A DNA stretch of 33,546 nucleotides from Gammaproteobacteria bacterium. GTDB lineage: Bacteria > Pseudomonadota > Gammaproteobacteria > Pseudomonadales > Azotimanducaceae. Positions within the stretch are counted from its first letter, which is position 1; the number at the start of each line of letters is the position of its first letter. Below the pieces are notes generated by a model. It was not told the origin of the DNA and made no database searches. It saw only the letters and a program-made list of their open reading frames with translations. This document shows, piece by piece, positions 26,537 through 33,546 of the stretch. The translations under genes were made by a program, and so were the position numbers. The DNA is taken from assembly GCA_026713185.1 (NCBI GenBank), contig JAPOOX010000105.1, positions 1 to 33,546 of the forward strand, in the 5' to 3' direction.

Positions 26537-28342
26537 ATGAATGTGAGTTCAGTCGGCTTGTTGGCTCTGTTACTGTTGGTTTTGGCGATGACTTCGGGGT
26601 GTGTCAGCGTCCAGTCTGAATCAGGCGGGGAGAAAGACGAGACTGATTCTGCAACATTGGACACCGGGACAGAGACACAGGATGAAACCGTATCGGAACC
26701 GTCGATGATCCCACGCCGGCCACATCCCAATGAATATCCCGTAGCCAATTTTGAAGGCGATGATTTATACAAGTTGTTGGTTGCTGAGGTTGCAGCCGAT
26801 CGTGGTCTCGTGGATACCGCACTGGAGAAATATGTTGAAGTTGCCGTCAGCAGCAGGGACCCCGGAGTTGCCGAACGGGCAACCAGAATGGCGAGGTACC
26901 TGCGGCAGATTGACACAGCGCTCATAACCGCCAGGATCTGGGCGCAGGAAGACCCTGACAATCTTGAAGCCCATATAGCAATGGCGGAATTGTTGATGAC
27001 CAATGGCAACGTTGTATCCGCAATGAGCCACATGGAAGAAGTGAAACGACTGGGCGGGCTGGATGAATTTGGCCGCTTTGTCCTGCAGTCTGTTGAGCTT
27101 GATGAAAAAAGCAGGAACCTGTTTCTGGCAACAATCGAAAGGATGCTGCTGGAAGATCCGGATGACAGACTGTTGATCTTTTCCAGAGCCGTTCTGCTGG
27201 GACGAAGTGGAGAGTACGAAGAAGTGTTGCGTATTACCGATCAACTACTTGCTGACGGTAATGAAACCAACGTCATTATTCTTAAACTGAATATTCTGAG
27301 TGAACTGCAAAGGAATGATGAAGCAGTTGAATTCCTTCAATCGATGCTTGATAAGTCACCCGGGAACCGGCATTTGCGGATTGTCTATGCCCGTCATCTG
27401 TTGGAAACAGGGAAGATGGATGAATCAAGAATTCAGTATGAGATAGTGCTGGAACAATCACCCAATAATGCTGAAGTTCTGTATGCATTGGTAGATATCG
27501 CGATGAATCAGGGAAACTATACCGTCGCAGCCAGATACCTCAATGACTTGATCCAACTGAACATTCGGGTTGGAGAAGCGCAATTTTATCTTGGGGATAT
27601 TGCCGAACTTCAGAATGACATCCAAAAGGCGATTCAGGAATATAAGAAGGTGAGATTCCGCTATGGATTCGAGCGTGATTACTTCGAATGGGCTCATGCA
27701 CGAGTTGCAAGGTTATTATTGCAGCAGGACCGGGTTCAGGAAGCCAGAGATCACCTTGCAGGCATCCGTGCAGAAGTACCACTTCTTAATCAGCGGTTTA
27801 TTATAATCGAAGCGCAATTACTGAGTGATTTTGATTATGAAGAGGAAGTTTTCAGCCTGCTCGATAATCAATTAATCAGGGATCCAGACAATATTGATTT
27901 ACTACGCGCCCGTGCGTTGGTCGGTGAGAAGTTCGACCGGCTGGATATACTGGAACGTGATTTACGGGCTATTATTGAAATAGACCCTGACAACGCTACC
28001 GCAATGAATGATTTGGGGTATACCCTGACGAATCGAACAGACCGGTATGAAGAGGCGCTGGTTCTGATTGAAAAGGCATTATCGATCAATCCCGGTGAAG
28101 CGGCATTTATCGATAGCCTCGGCTGGGTCAAGTATCGTCTGAAGCAATTCGATGAAGCTGTTCTGCATTTGCGTCGTGCACTGGAGTTGTTTCCCAATGA
28201 CGAAGTCGCGGCTCATCTTGGCGAAGTGCTGTGGGTGATGGGCCAGAAGATAGAAGCGAACAAGGTCTGGGAAAAGGCGCTTGAACTGAAACCGGACAGT
28301 GATATTCTGAAAAGGGTCATCAATCAGTTCATACCCCAATAA
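26537..28342 (+). CDS. Tetratricopeptide-repeat lipoprotein
   Basis: From ATG 26537 the protein has 601 residues, with a lipoprotein-like signal (MNVSSVGLLALLLLVLAMTSGC) and then an acidic, low-complexity linker rich in S, T, D and E. The rest is TPR-like helical pairs, e.g. DPDNLEAHIAMAELLMTNGN, SPNNAEVLYALVDIAMNQGN and the C-terminal DPDNATAMNDLGYTLTNR with INPGEAAFIDSLGWVKYRLK. This matches the Pseudomonas gene next to lolB and hemA (recalled as PA4667). It is probably an outer-membrane lipoprotein scaffold; its partner is unknown. ATG 26483, with GAGAG upstream, would add 18 residues and remains possible. Confidence 0.85.
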   Translation: MNVSSVGLLALLLLVLAMTSGCVSVQSESGGEKDETDSATLDTGTETQDETVSEPSMIPRRPHPNEYPVANFEGDDLYKLLVAEVAADRGLVDTALEKYVEVAVSSRDPGVAERATRMARYLRQIDTALITARIWAQEDPDNLEAHIAMAELLMTNGNVVSAMSHMEEVKRLGGLDEFGRFVLQSVELDEKSRNLFLATIERMLLEDPDDRLLIFSRAVLLGRSGEYEEVLRITDQLLADGNETNVIILKLNILSELQRNDEAVEFLQSMLDKSPGNRHLRIVYARHLLETGKMDESRIQYEIVLEQSPNNAEVLYALVDIAMNQGNYTVAARYLNDLIQLNIRVGEAQFYLGDIAELQNDIQKAIQEYKKVRFRYGFERDYFEWAHARVARLLLQQDRVQEARDHLAGIRAEVPLLNQRFIIIEAQLLSDFDYEEEVFSLLDNQLIRDPDNIDLLRARALVGEKFDRLDILERDLRAIIEIDPDNATAMNDLGYTLTNRTDRYEEALVLIEKALSINPGEAAFIDSLGWVKYRLKQFDEAVLHLRRALELFPNDEVAAHLGEVLWVMGQKIEANKVWEKALELKPDSDILKRVINQFIPQ

Positions 28343-28347
28343 GACCC

Positions 28348-28860
28348 ATGCGTCGATGCTATCTGTTACTCATTCTGGTGTTAGTGGCATGTACTTCGGT
28401 GCAACCATTACCGGATAAAATACTTCATCAAACAGATGATTGGCGTATTGCAGGCAAATTGGGTGTCCGGTCACCCGACTATAACGGCAGCGTATCCATT
28501 CATTGGCAAAATACTGAAGATAATTTCGTGATCGCACTTTCCGGTGCGTTGGGTCTGTCAGTTGCCAGAATAGAGGGAAATGACGATTCCATTGTTCTGG
28601 CGACACCCGATGAATCTGTCAGATTGACAAATCAACAACTGAAAGCATACCTCGGTTACGATTTGCCACTGGATTACCTGGATTTCTGGATCCGTGGTAT
28701 TGCCGACCCTGACCGGGTATCAACAATTCACCCAACCGGCTTCACCCAGGCAGGCTGGAAAATCGACTATCTCAAATACAAGGCATCGAATCCGGTAATG
28801 ATGCGCCTGTCCCAGGGCGCCACTTTTTTGACTCTGGCCATTCATCGCTGGGAATACTGA
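28348..28860 (+). CDS. lolB: Outer-membrane lipoprotein receptor LolB
   Basis: Accepts lipoproteins from the periplasmic carrier LolA and inserts them in the outer membrane. The 170-residue precursor has a signal peptide with the lipobox LVAC (C15 lipidated). The mature part fits the LolB fold: WRIAGKLGVRSPDYNGSVSIHW, ALSGALGLSVARIEG (the exposed leucine-bearing loop region) and YLDFWIRGI. It begins 5 bases after the TPR-lipoprotein gene, itself a likely client, and its stop shares one base with the ispE ATG. Confidence 0.94.
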   Translation: MRRCYLLLILVLVACTSVQPLPDKILHQTDDWRIAGKLGVRSPDYNGSVSIHWQNTEDNFVIALSGALGLSVARIEGNDDSIVLATPDESVRLTNQQLKAYLGYDLPLDYLDFWIRGIADPDRVSTIHPTGFTQAGWKIDYLKYKASNPVMMRLSQGATFLTLAIHRWEY

Positions 28861-29732
28861 TGCAACGTTTTGAATTGCCCGCCCCTGCAAAGCTCAACCG
28901 ATTCCTCCATATCACAGGACGTCGACAGGATGGTTATCACGAATTGCAAACCATATTTCAATTGGTGGATTTCCATGATGTACTGGTTTTTGAACCTGCA
29001 GAGGACATCGATGTACAGATGGACGGCGACAGTATTCCTGTCGCCGACAATCTGGTATACCGGGCAGCAATGCTGTTGAGTGCGGGACGGTCTGTGCCCG
29101 GAGTTCGTATTACTGTCAAGAAGAACATCCCCACGGGTGGTGGCATGGGTGGTGGCAGTAGTGATGCTGCAACAGCTTTGCATGGATTGAACCTGTTGTG
29201 GAGACTGGGGTACAGCAAGACGGAACTCGCTGAATTCGGTTTGCAGTTGGGCGCGGATGTTCCTGTATTTGTTCATGGCAGGACAAGCTGGGCGGAAGGT
29301 ATCGGTGAAGTACTGGTACCCATTGATCTGCCGGAATCCTGGTTTGTAGTGCTGGTACCCCGGTGCAGGGTTTCTACTGCTGAAATTTTTTTACACCCGG
29401 ATTTGACACGGGATTCAAGTGCCATCACAATAGCGCGTTTTTTACAGCAGAAGGTATTTTCAGATCAAAAGGTGTTTCGGAACGACTGCGAGGAGGTCTC
29501 CCGAATACTTTATCCTGAAATCGGTAAGGCGCTTGACTGGTTAAATCAGTGGGGTGCTGCCAGAATGAGCGGAACCGGTTCCAGTGTGTTTCTGGAGACA
29601 ACCGATAAAACCCTGGCCAGTGATGTATTGGCGAGGTCCCTGAAAAACTGGCAGGGATTTATGACCAGAAGTGTTCAGGAATCATCACTGGTTGGAGCAT
29701 TGAACCAGGTTGAAAAATCCTTTCAAAACTGA
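28860..29732 (+). CDS. ispE: 4-diphosphocytidyl-2-C-methyl-D-erythritol kinase
   Basis: Phosphorylates CDP-methylerythritol in the MEP route to isoprenoid precursors. The 290-residue GHMP kinase has the substrate-side PAPAKLNRFLHI (7-18, with K11), the glycine-rich ATP loop PTGGGMGGGSSDAATAL (91-107) and D133 in GADVPVF. Its ATG overlaps the lolB stop (TGATG). The stop at 29730-29732 lies four bases before a tRNA gene, so the transcript probably runs into the tRNA. Confidence 0.96.
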   Translation: MQRFELPAPAKLNRFLHITGRRQDGYHELQTIFQLVDFHDVLVFEPAEDIDVQMDGDSIPVADNLVYRAAMLLSAGRSVPGVRITVKKNIPTGGGMGGGSSDAATALHGLNLLWRLGYSKTELAEFGLQLGADVPVFVHGRTSWAEGIGEVLVPIDLPESWFVVLVPRCRVSTAEIFLHPDLTRDSSAITIARFLQQKVFSDQKVFRNDCEEVSRILYPEIGKALDWLNQWGAARMSGTGSSVFLETTDKTLASDVLARSLKNWQGFMTRSVQESSLVGALNQVEKSFQN

Positions 29733-29736
29733 ACGT

Positions 29737-29812
29737 TGGGGTGTCGCCAAGTCGGTAAGGCACAAGGTTTTGATCCTTGCATGCGCAGGTTCGAGTCCTG
29801 CCACCCCAGCCA
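29737..29812 (+). tRNA. tRNA-Gln (anticodon UUG)
   Basis: The acceptor stem TGGGGTG pairs fully with CACCCCA, the anticodon stem CAAGG/CCTTG closes the loop TTTTGAT, giving anticodon TTG at 29770-29772, and the T-arm has the usual GGTTCGAGTCC. The discriminator is G (29809) and CCA is encoded (29810-29812). It reads CAA, and CAG by wobble. It lies between ispE and prs, as in Pseudomonas, and is probably cut from the operon transcript. Confidence 0.97.
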
Positions 29813-29836
29813 TTTCTCAATATATGGATAGCCGTT

Positions 29837-30805
29837 GTGGCTGAATTGAAAATCTTCACAGGCAATGCCCACCCCGAGTTAGCACTCCGTGTCGTTGATC
29901 GATTGCGGATGGATCTTGGTTCAGCGGATGTTGGCCAGTTCAGTGATGGTGAAGTGAGCGTGGAAATACATGATAACGTTCGCGGCAAGGATGTGTTCAT
30001 TATTCAACCTACCTGTGCACCAACCAATGACAATTTAATGGAACTCATCGTTCTGGCGGATTGTCTGCACCGGGCATCCGCAGCTCGTATTACGGCGGTG
30101 GTTCCCTACTTTGGGTATGCCAGACAAGATCGGCGCATAAGATCAGCGCGCGTGCCAATTACCGCAAAAGTGGTTGCAGACATGTTAAGCAGTGCGGGTA
30201 TCAACAGAGTCCTGACAATTGATCTGCATGCTGATCAGATCCAGGGATTTTTTAACATTCCAGTGGACAATATTTATGCGTCACCGGTTATGCTGGTTGA
30301 TATTGAACGACAGGATCATGAGGATATGATGATTGTGTCACCGGATGTAGGAGGGGTCGTCAGGGCACGGGCAATCGCAAGGCAATTGGATGATGCAGAT
30401 CTTGCGATCATCGATAAGAGACGGCCCAATGCCAATGAATCGGAAGTCATGCATATTATTGGTGATGTGTATGGTCAAACCTGCCTGATGATCGATGACA
30501 TGGTGGATACAGCAGGGACTCTATGTGCTGCGGCGGATGCATTGAAATCAGAAGGCGCCAAAAAAGTCATAGCTTACTGTACGCATCCCGTATTGTCGGG
30601 TTCAGCTATCAATAATATGGCGGATTCCAATATAGACGAACTGGTGGTGACGGATACGATTCCACTCAGCCAGGAAGCTATTGCAAGCGACAAGATACGG
30701 CAATTGAGTATTGCTGATGAACTGGCTGAATCCATCAGACGTATCAGCAATGAAGAATCACTGAGTGCTCTGTTCAGTAAACGTATACAGCCGGCCCTGT
30801 TTTAG
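29837..30805 (+). CDS. prs: Ribose-phosphate pyrophosphokinase
   Basis: Makes PRPP from ribose 5-phosphate and ATP for nucleotide, histidine and NAD synthesis. I start it at GTG 29837 ([19 protein letters not shown]), where the family sequence begins; an earlier open stretch overlaps the tRNA. That gives 322 residues, close to the usual 315. Diagnostic strings are [45 protein letters not shown] and the PRPP loop [12 protein letters not shown]. The start is 25 bases after the tRNA CCA and its ribosome binding site is weak, so expression may depend on how the tRNA is processed. Confidence 0.96.
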   Translation: MAELKIFTGNAHPELALRVVDRLRMDLGSADVGQFSDGEVSVEIHDNVRGKDVFIIQPTCAPTNDNLMELIVLADCLHRASAARITAVVPYFGYARQDRRIRSARVPITAKVVADMLSSAGINRVLTIDLHADQIQGFFNIPVDNIYASPVMLVDIERQDHEDMMIVSPDVGGVVRARAIARQLDDADLAIIDKRRPNANESEVMHIIGDVYGQTCLMIDDMVDTAGTLCAAADALKSEGAKKVIAYCTHPVLSGSAINNMADSNIDELVVTDTIPLSQEAIASDKIRQLSIADELAESIRRISNEESLSALFSKRIQPALF

Positions 30806-30838
30806 GAGGCTGTCCTGGAACGATTGTGTTTTAACTAT

Positions 30839-30864
30839 GTCAGATGACAGTCACTGTCACTGAC
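30839..30864 (+). promoter_or_regulatory. Hairpin in the rplY leader
   Basis: GTCAG (30839-30843) pairs with CTGAC (30860-30864), and TGACAG (30845-30850) with CTGTCA (30854-30859), around the loop TCA with one bulged A at 30844. The result is an 11-bp stem 20 bases before the rplY ATG. It is not followed by a T-run, so it is more likely a processing site, an mRNA stabiliser or a regulatory structure than a terminator. Confidence 0.55.
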
Positions 30865-30883
30865 GGTCAAGTGGGAGAAAATC

Positions 30884-31549
30884 ATGGCGGACGAATTTGA
30901 ATTGCAGGTTGAACTGCGTACAGGCACAGGGAAAAGTGTAAGTCGCCGATTGCGGCGGAAAGCAGATATGGTTCCCGCTATTCTTTATGGCGCAGGGGTT
31001 GAACCTCAACCGTTATCGATTGCTCACAAGGATATGCACAAGGCTTGTGAGAACGAGGCGTTCTTTTCGCATATCATCTCACTCAAGACAAGCGAAACGA
31101 CGCAGCAGGCAATTCTGAAGGATTTACAGCGCCATCCTTCCAGGGATCGAATTCTGCATGCGGACTTTTATCGGATACAGATGGACAAATCGATTTCTGT
31201 TGAGGTGCCATTGCACTTTATCAATGAGGATGTCTGTATTGGTGTGAAACAGGGAGGGGGTAACATAGCGCATACGATGACTTCGGTAGAAGTAAGCTGT
31301 TTACCGGGTGATCTGCCAGAGTTTATTGAAGTTGATATCGGAAATCTTGAGATAGGTGAGTCTGTCCACATGAGTGAACTCGTATTGCCGGAAGGATTAT
31401 CGATACCTGTGTTGTTGCAGGGCGCCGATCATGACCAGGTTGTTGTAGCCGTAAATGCGCCCCGGCGTGCAGAGGAGATCGTTCAGGAAGAAACTGAAGA
31501 AACCGCTGAAGAACCGGATGAGGATTCCGATGAGGCTGACGACAGTTAG
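30884..31549 (+). CDS. rplY: 50S ribosomal protein L25 (long, TL5/CTC form)
   Basis: Binds 5S rRNA in the central protuberance of the large subunit. The 221 residues cover the L25 beta barrel (LQVELRTGTGKSVSRRLRR, VPAILYG, HPSRDRILHADFYRI) and the extra C-terminal CTC domain (VEVSCLPGDLPEFIEVDI), unlike the short E. coli L25. The last 25 residues are almost all acidic (ETEETAEEPDEDSDEADDS). GGAG at 30874-30877 supports ATG 30884. Pairing with pth downstream is common in bacteria. Confidence 0.96.
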   Translation: MADEFELQVELRTGTGKSVSRRLRRKADMVPAILYGAGVEPQPLSIAHKDMHKACENEAFFSHIISLKTSETTQQAILKDLQRHPSRDRILHADFYRIQMDKSISVEVPLHFINEDVCIGVKQGGGNIAHTMTSVEVSCLPGDLPEFIEVDIGNLEIGESVHMSELVLPEGLSIPVLLQGADHDQVVVAVNAPRRAEEIVQEETEETAEEPDEDSDEADDS

Positions 31550-31730
31550 GAATAAGTCATTTGTTAACCTGACAGATGCTACAGGTTCCAGGTTCGACCA
31601 CGGTGAACAATCCGGCATACTGAAGGCTCTTTACAGGAATATTTCCCAGTTCAAGATAAACCTTGGTTCAGATTCCATGTTCGACTCGGGAGTGCTATCC
31701 GGCAAGCTGAAGGCTCTCCCTCCACTGTAG
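31518..31730 (+). CDS. Possible 70-residue ORF built on a tandem repeat (doubtful)
   Basis: An ATG at 31518, in a different frame from rplY and overlapping its end, opens 70 codons ending at TAG 31728-31730. The translation contains two related units, SRFDHGEQSGILKAL and SMFDSGVLSGKLKAL, 29 residues apart. No Shine-Dalgarno or family resemblance is seen. In-frame repetition with conservative changes hints at coding, but the repeat may equally be a non-coding element. Confidence 0.2.
   Translation: MRIPMRLTTVRNKSFVNLTDATGSRFDHGEQSGILKALYRNISQFKINLGSDSMFDSGVLSGKLKALPPL
31587..31717. repeat. Two-copy imperfect tandem repeat, 87-bp period, between rplY and pth
   Basis: A unit of about 44 bases occurs twice, at about 31587-31630 and 31674-31717. 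Shared blocks in register are ATTCC/GTTCC, TTCGAC (31593 and 31680), TCCGGCA (31611 and 31698) and CTGAAGGCTCT (31620 and 31707). All are displaced by exactly 87 bases; the bases between the copies are not alike. Just upstream, AACCTG and CAGGTT flank ten bases (31565-31586 region) as a small hairpin. Confidence 0.6.
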
Positions 31731-31740
31731 GCCGTGATTA

Positions 31741-32364
31741 ATGGGCGATCCCCTTGGTTTGATTATCGGTATTGGAAACCCTGGCGCCCGGTATGCCAGA
31801 ACCCGGCATAATGTGGGCATCTGGTTCGTGGAGAAACTTGCCGGTGAGTCTGGCGGGGTTTTCAAAGAAGAGAAAAAATTCAATGGTAGAGTCTGTACCA
31901 TTGATTTCCATGGACGTGAATTAAAGTTGCTGATTCCAACAACTTACATGAATGCGAGTGGGAAATCCGTGGGTTCACTGGTTAATTTTTACAAGATTCC
32001 TCATCAGAAGATACTGATTGCCCATGATGAACTTGATCTCGCTACCGGGATTATCCGATTCAAGCAGGGAGGCGGGCTTGCCGGGCACAAAGGGCTGCGG
32101 GATATTTCCCGCTGTCTGGGTGGCAGTCAGGAATTTAATCGGCTGCGCATCGGTGTAGGACATCCGGGTGTAAAGGAGGCGGTCACAGGCCATGTGTTAG
32201 GCATTGTCACCCCTGATGATAAAGCAATGGTCGACAAGTGTATCGACAATGCCCTTGTGGTATTGCCATTGGCTGTCGAGGGAGAATGGCAGCAAGCCAT
32301 GAATCAACTGCATAAGCCTTTGCCGTCACCTGGCAGTAAACCGCCAAAAGATGGGGAGCCATAA
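31741..32364 (+). CDS. pth: Peptidyl-tRNA hydrolase
   Basis: Frees tRNA from peptidyl-tRNA that drops off the ribosome, an essential recycling step. The 207-residue protein has the family start LIIGIGNPGARYARTRHNVG with N12 and the catalytic H23, then PTTYMNASGKSVGSLV, the HDELDL motif and GGGLAGHKGLRDI. The last 15 residues are a proline- and lysine-rich tail beyond the usual end. ATG 31741 has only a weak ribosome binding site. Confidence 0.97.
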   Translation: MGDPLGLIIGIGNPGARYARTRHNVGIWFVEKLAGESGGVFKEEKKFNGRVCTIDFHGRELKLLIPTTYMNASGKSVGSLVNFYKIPHQKILIAHDELDLATGIIRFKQGGGLAGHKGLRDISRCLGGSQEFNRLRIGVGHPGVKEAVTGHVLGIVTPDDKAMVDKCIDNALVVLPLAVEGEWQQAMNQLHKPLPSPGSKPPKDGEP

Positions 32365-32375
32365 GCAGGAAGTGC

Positions 32376-32400
32376 GGGTTTAGACGGCATCTGTAAACCC
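32376..32400. repeat. 7-bp inverted repeat in the pth-ychF gap
   Basis: GGGTTTA (32376-32382) and TAAACCC (32394-32400) are exact reverse complements around 11 bases. The dyad fills most of the 48-base gap and ends just before the GAGG that precedes the ychF ATG. No T-run follows, so it could attenuate, stabilise or sequester rather than terminate. Confidence 0.5.
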
Positions 32401-32412
32401 CGAGGATTATCT

Positions 32413-33504
32413 ATGGGATTTAACTGCGGCATTGTTGGATTGCCCAATGTAGGTAAATCCACGTTATTCAATGCACTGACAAAAGCCGGAATTGCGGCAG
32501 AGAATTTTCCGTTCTGCACCATTGAGCCAAACGCGGGTGTCGTTCCCATGCCCGATCCCCGGCTTGATAACATTGCCGCGATCGTTAAACCTGCTCAGGT
32601 GATTCCAACCAGTATGACTTTTGTCGACATTGCCGGACTCGTAGAAGGCGCGTCCGAAGGTGAAGGCCTGGGTAATCAGTTTTTGGCCAACATCCGTGAG
32701 ACTGATGCAATAGCACATGTTGTTCGTTGCTTTTCGGATGAGAATGTCATGCATGTGTCGAACAGCATCAACCCTGAACACGATATTGAAATTATCAATA
32801 CAGAATTGTTGCTCGCTGATCTTGAAACCATCCACAAGGCAGTCAACAAGGTAAGTCGTATCGCAAAAAGTGGTGATAAGGACTCACTCGCCCGGATGGA
32901 TCTATTGCAATCCCTGCAGGCCCATATCAATGAAGGTAACCCGGCAAGGACTTTTAATCTGACAAAAGAGCAGATGCCGGAGTTGAAAGACCTTCATCTT
33001 CTAACGATGAAACCGGTTCTTTACATTGCCAATGTAGACGAGGATGGTATTAGGGATAATCCCTTGCTTACTACTGTGGAGAAAATTGCGGCGACGGAAT
33101 CATCGGAAGTAGTAGCAATCTGCAACAAACTGGAAGCGGAACTCTCCGAACTGGATGACCAGGAAAGGGACGAATTCCTGCAGGAATTGGGGATGGATGA
33201 ACCGGGCCTGGACCGTGTTATTCGTGCGGGATACAAGCTGCTGGGATTGCAGACTTTTTTTACTGCCGGACCCAAGGAAGCAAGGGCCTGGACCGTTAAA
33301 CTGGGAGCGAGCGCTCCATCTGCGGCCGGTGTCATACATACCGATTTTGAGAAGGGCTTTATTCGGGCCGAAGTTATCGGTTATGACGATTTCATAGCTT
33401 GTAATGGAGAAGCCAGAGCCAGGGAAGCCGGCAAGTGGCGGCTGGAAGGCAGGGACTACATTATTCGGGACGGAGACGTTGTTCATTTCCGATTTAATGT
33501 TTGA
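32413..33504 (+). CDS. ychF: Ribosome-binding ATPase YchF
   Basis: A universally conserved Obg-related P-loop protein that hydrolyses ATP rather than GTP, binds the ribosome and is linked to stress responses. The 363-residue chain has the P-loop [14 protein letters not shown] (9-22), the switch/Walker [21 protein letters not shown], a coiled-coil insertion, the altered base-specificity motif IANVDED in place of NKxD, and a C-terminal TGS domain ([20 protein letters not shown], ending in VVHFRFNV). GAGG ten bases upstream supports ATG 32413. pth-ychF is a widespread pair. Confidence 0.97.
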   Translation: MGFNCGIVGLPNVGKSTLFNALTKAGIAAENFPFCTIEPNAGVVPMPDPRLDNIAAIVKPAQVIPTSMTFVDIAGLVEGASEGEGLGNQFLANIRETDAIAHVVRCFSDENVMHVSNSINPEHDIEIINTELLLADLETIHKAVNKVSRIAKSGDKDSLARMDLLQSLQAHINEGNPARTFNLTKEQMPELKDLHLLTMKPVLYIANVDEDGIRDNPLLTTVEKIAATESSEVVAICNKLEAELSELDDQERDEFLQELGMDEPGLDRVIRAGYKLLGLQTFFTAGPKEARAWTVKLGASAPSAAGVIHTDFEKGFIRAEVIGYDDFIACNGEARAREAGKWRLEGRDYIIRDGDVVHFRFNV

Positions 33505-33546
33505 TAATTCTCTAATGATTGACAAGGTCATGGAGATTCAGGACAA

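Noticed and set aside
29777-29836. Extended prs start inside the tRNA
   Set aside because: It would translate tRNA sequence; PRPP synthase homology begins at GTG 29837.
1-33546. CRISPR array, insertion sequence or integrase
   Set aside because: No regularly spaced repeat series, transposase motif or tyrosine/serine recombinase was seen in any frame examined.

Overview
The window looks like the chromosome of a gammaproteobacterium outside the Enterobacterales. The evidence is gene content and gene order. Positions 11478-22309 carry proA-nadD-rsfS-rlmH-mrdA-rodA-mltB-rlpA-dacA-ybeD-lipB-lipA, and 22265-33504 carry moeB-prmC-prfA-hemA facing TPR lipoprotein-lolB-ispE-tRNA-Gln-prs-rplY-pth-ychF. 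Both blocks have the Pseudomonas-type order (recalled, not searched). Coding is dense, many genes overlap by 1-4 bases, and several starts are GTG or TTG.

Region 1 (1-9237) is accessory and reads as the right edge of a defence island. It holds the 3' end of an unknown gene; a 2093-residue reverse-strand protein with an N-terminal PD-(D/E)xK (Cap4/DUF4297-like) nuclease domain, a STAND-type P-loop NTPase and a very long helical C-terminal part, i.e. the architecture of Avs/AVAST antiphage sensors; a decayed C-terminal remnant of a type ISP restriction-modification enzyme; a two-helix membrane protein of unknown function; and a conserved-looking hypothetical gene. Spacers here are longer and more AT-rich than elsewhere in the window.

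Region 2 (9238-11408) has uppP (undecaprenyl-diphosphate recycling), a LON-substrate-binding-domain protein and a 3-methyladenine DNA glycosylase.

Region 3 (11449-22309) is a tightly packed forward gene cluster. It joins proline and NAD synthesis, two ribosome factors (RsfS, RlmH), the elongasome and peptidoglycan genes (PBP2, RodA, MltB, RlpA, DacA) and the lipoate pathway (YbeD, LipB, LipA). An intrinsic-terminator-like hairpin lies inside the last codons of lipA and also encodes the zinc-ligand tail of MoeB on the other strand.

Region 4 (22265-26192, reverse) is hemA-prfA-prmC-moeB: the first step of haem synthesis, release factor 1, its methyltransferase, and a sulfur-carrier adenylyltransferase.

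Region 5 (26193-33504, forward) runs from a divergent control region with a 9-bp perfect dyad through a TPR lipoprotein, LolB, IspE, tRNA-Gln(UUG), Prs, L25, Pth and YchF. The gaps around rplY and pth hold inverted or tandem repeats that the genes do not explain.

The most interesting item is the Avs-like protein with its neighbours. The most unusual small-scale signals are the doubly coding terminator at 22271-22300 and the 87-bp-period repeat at 31587-31717.
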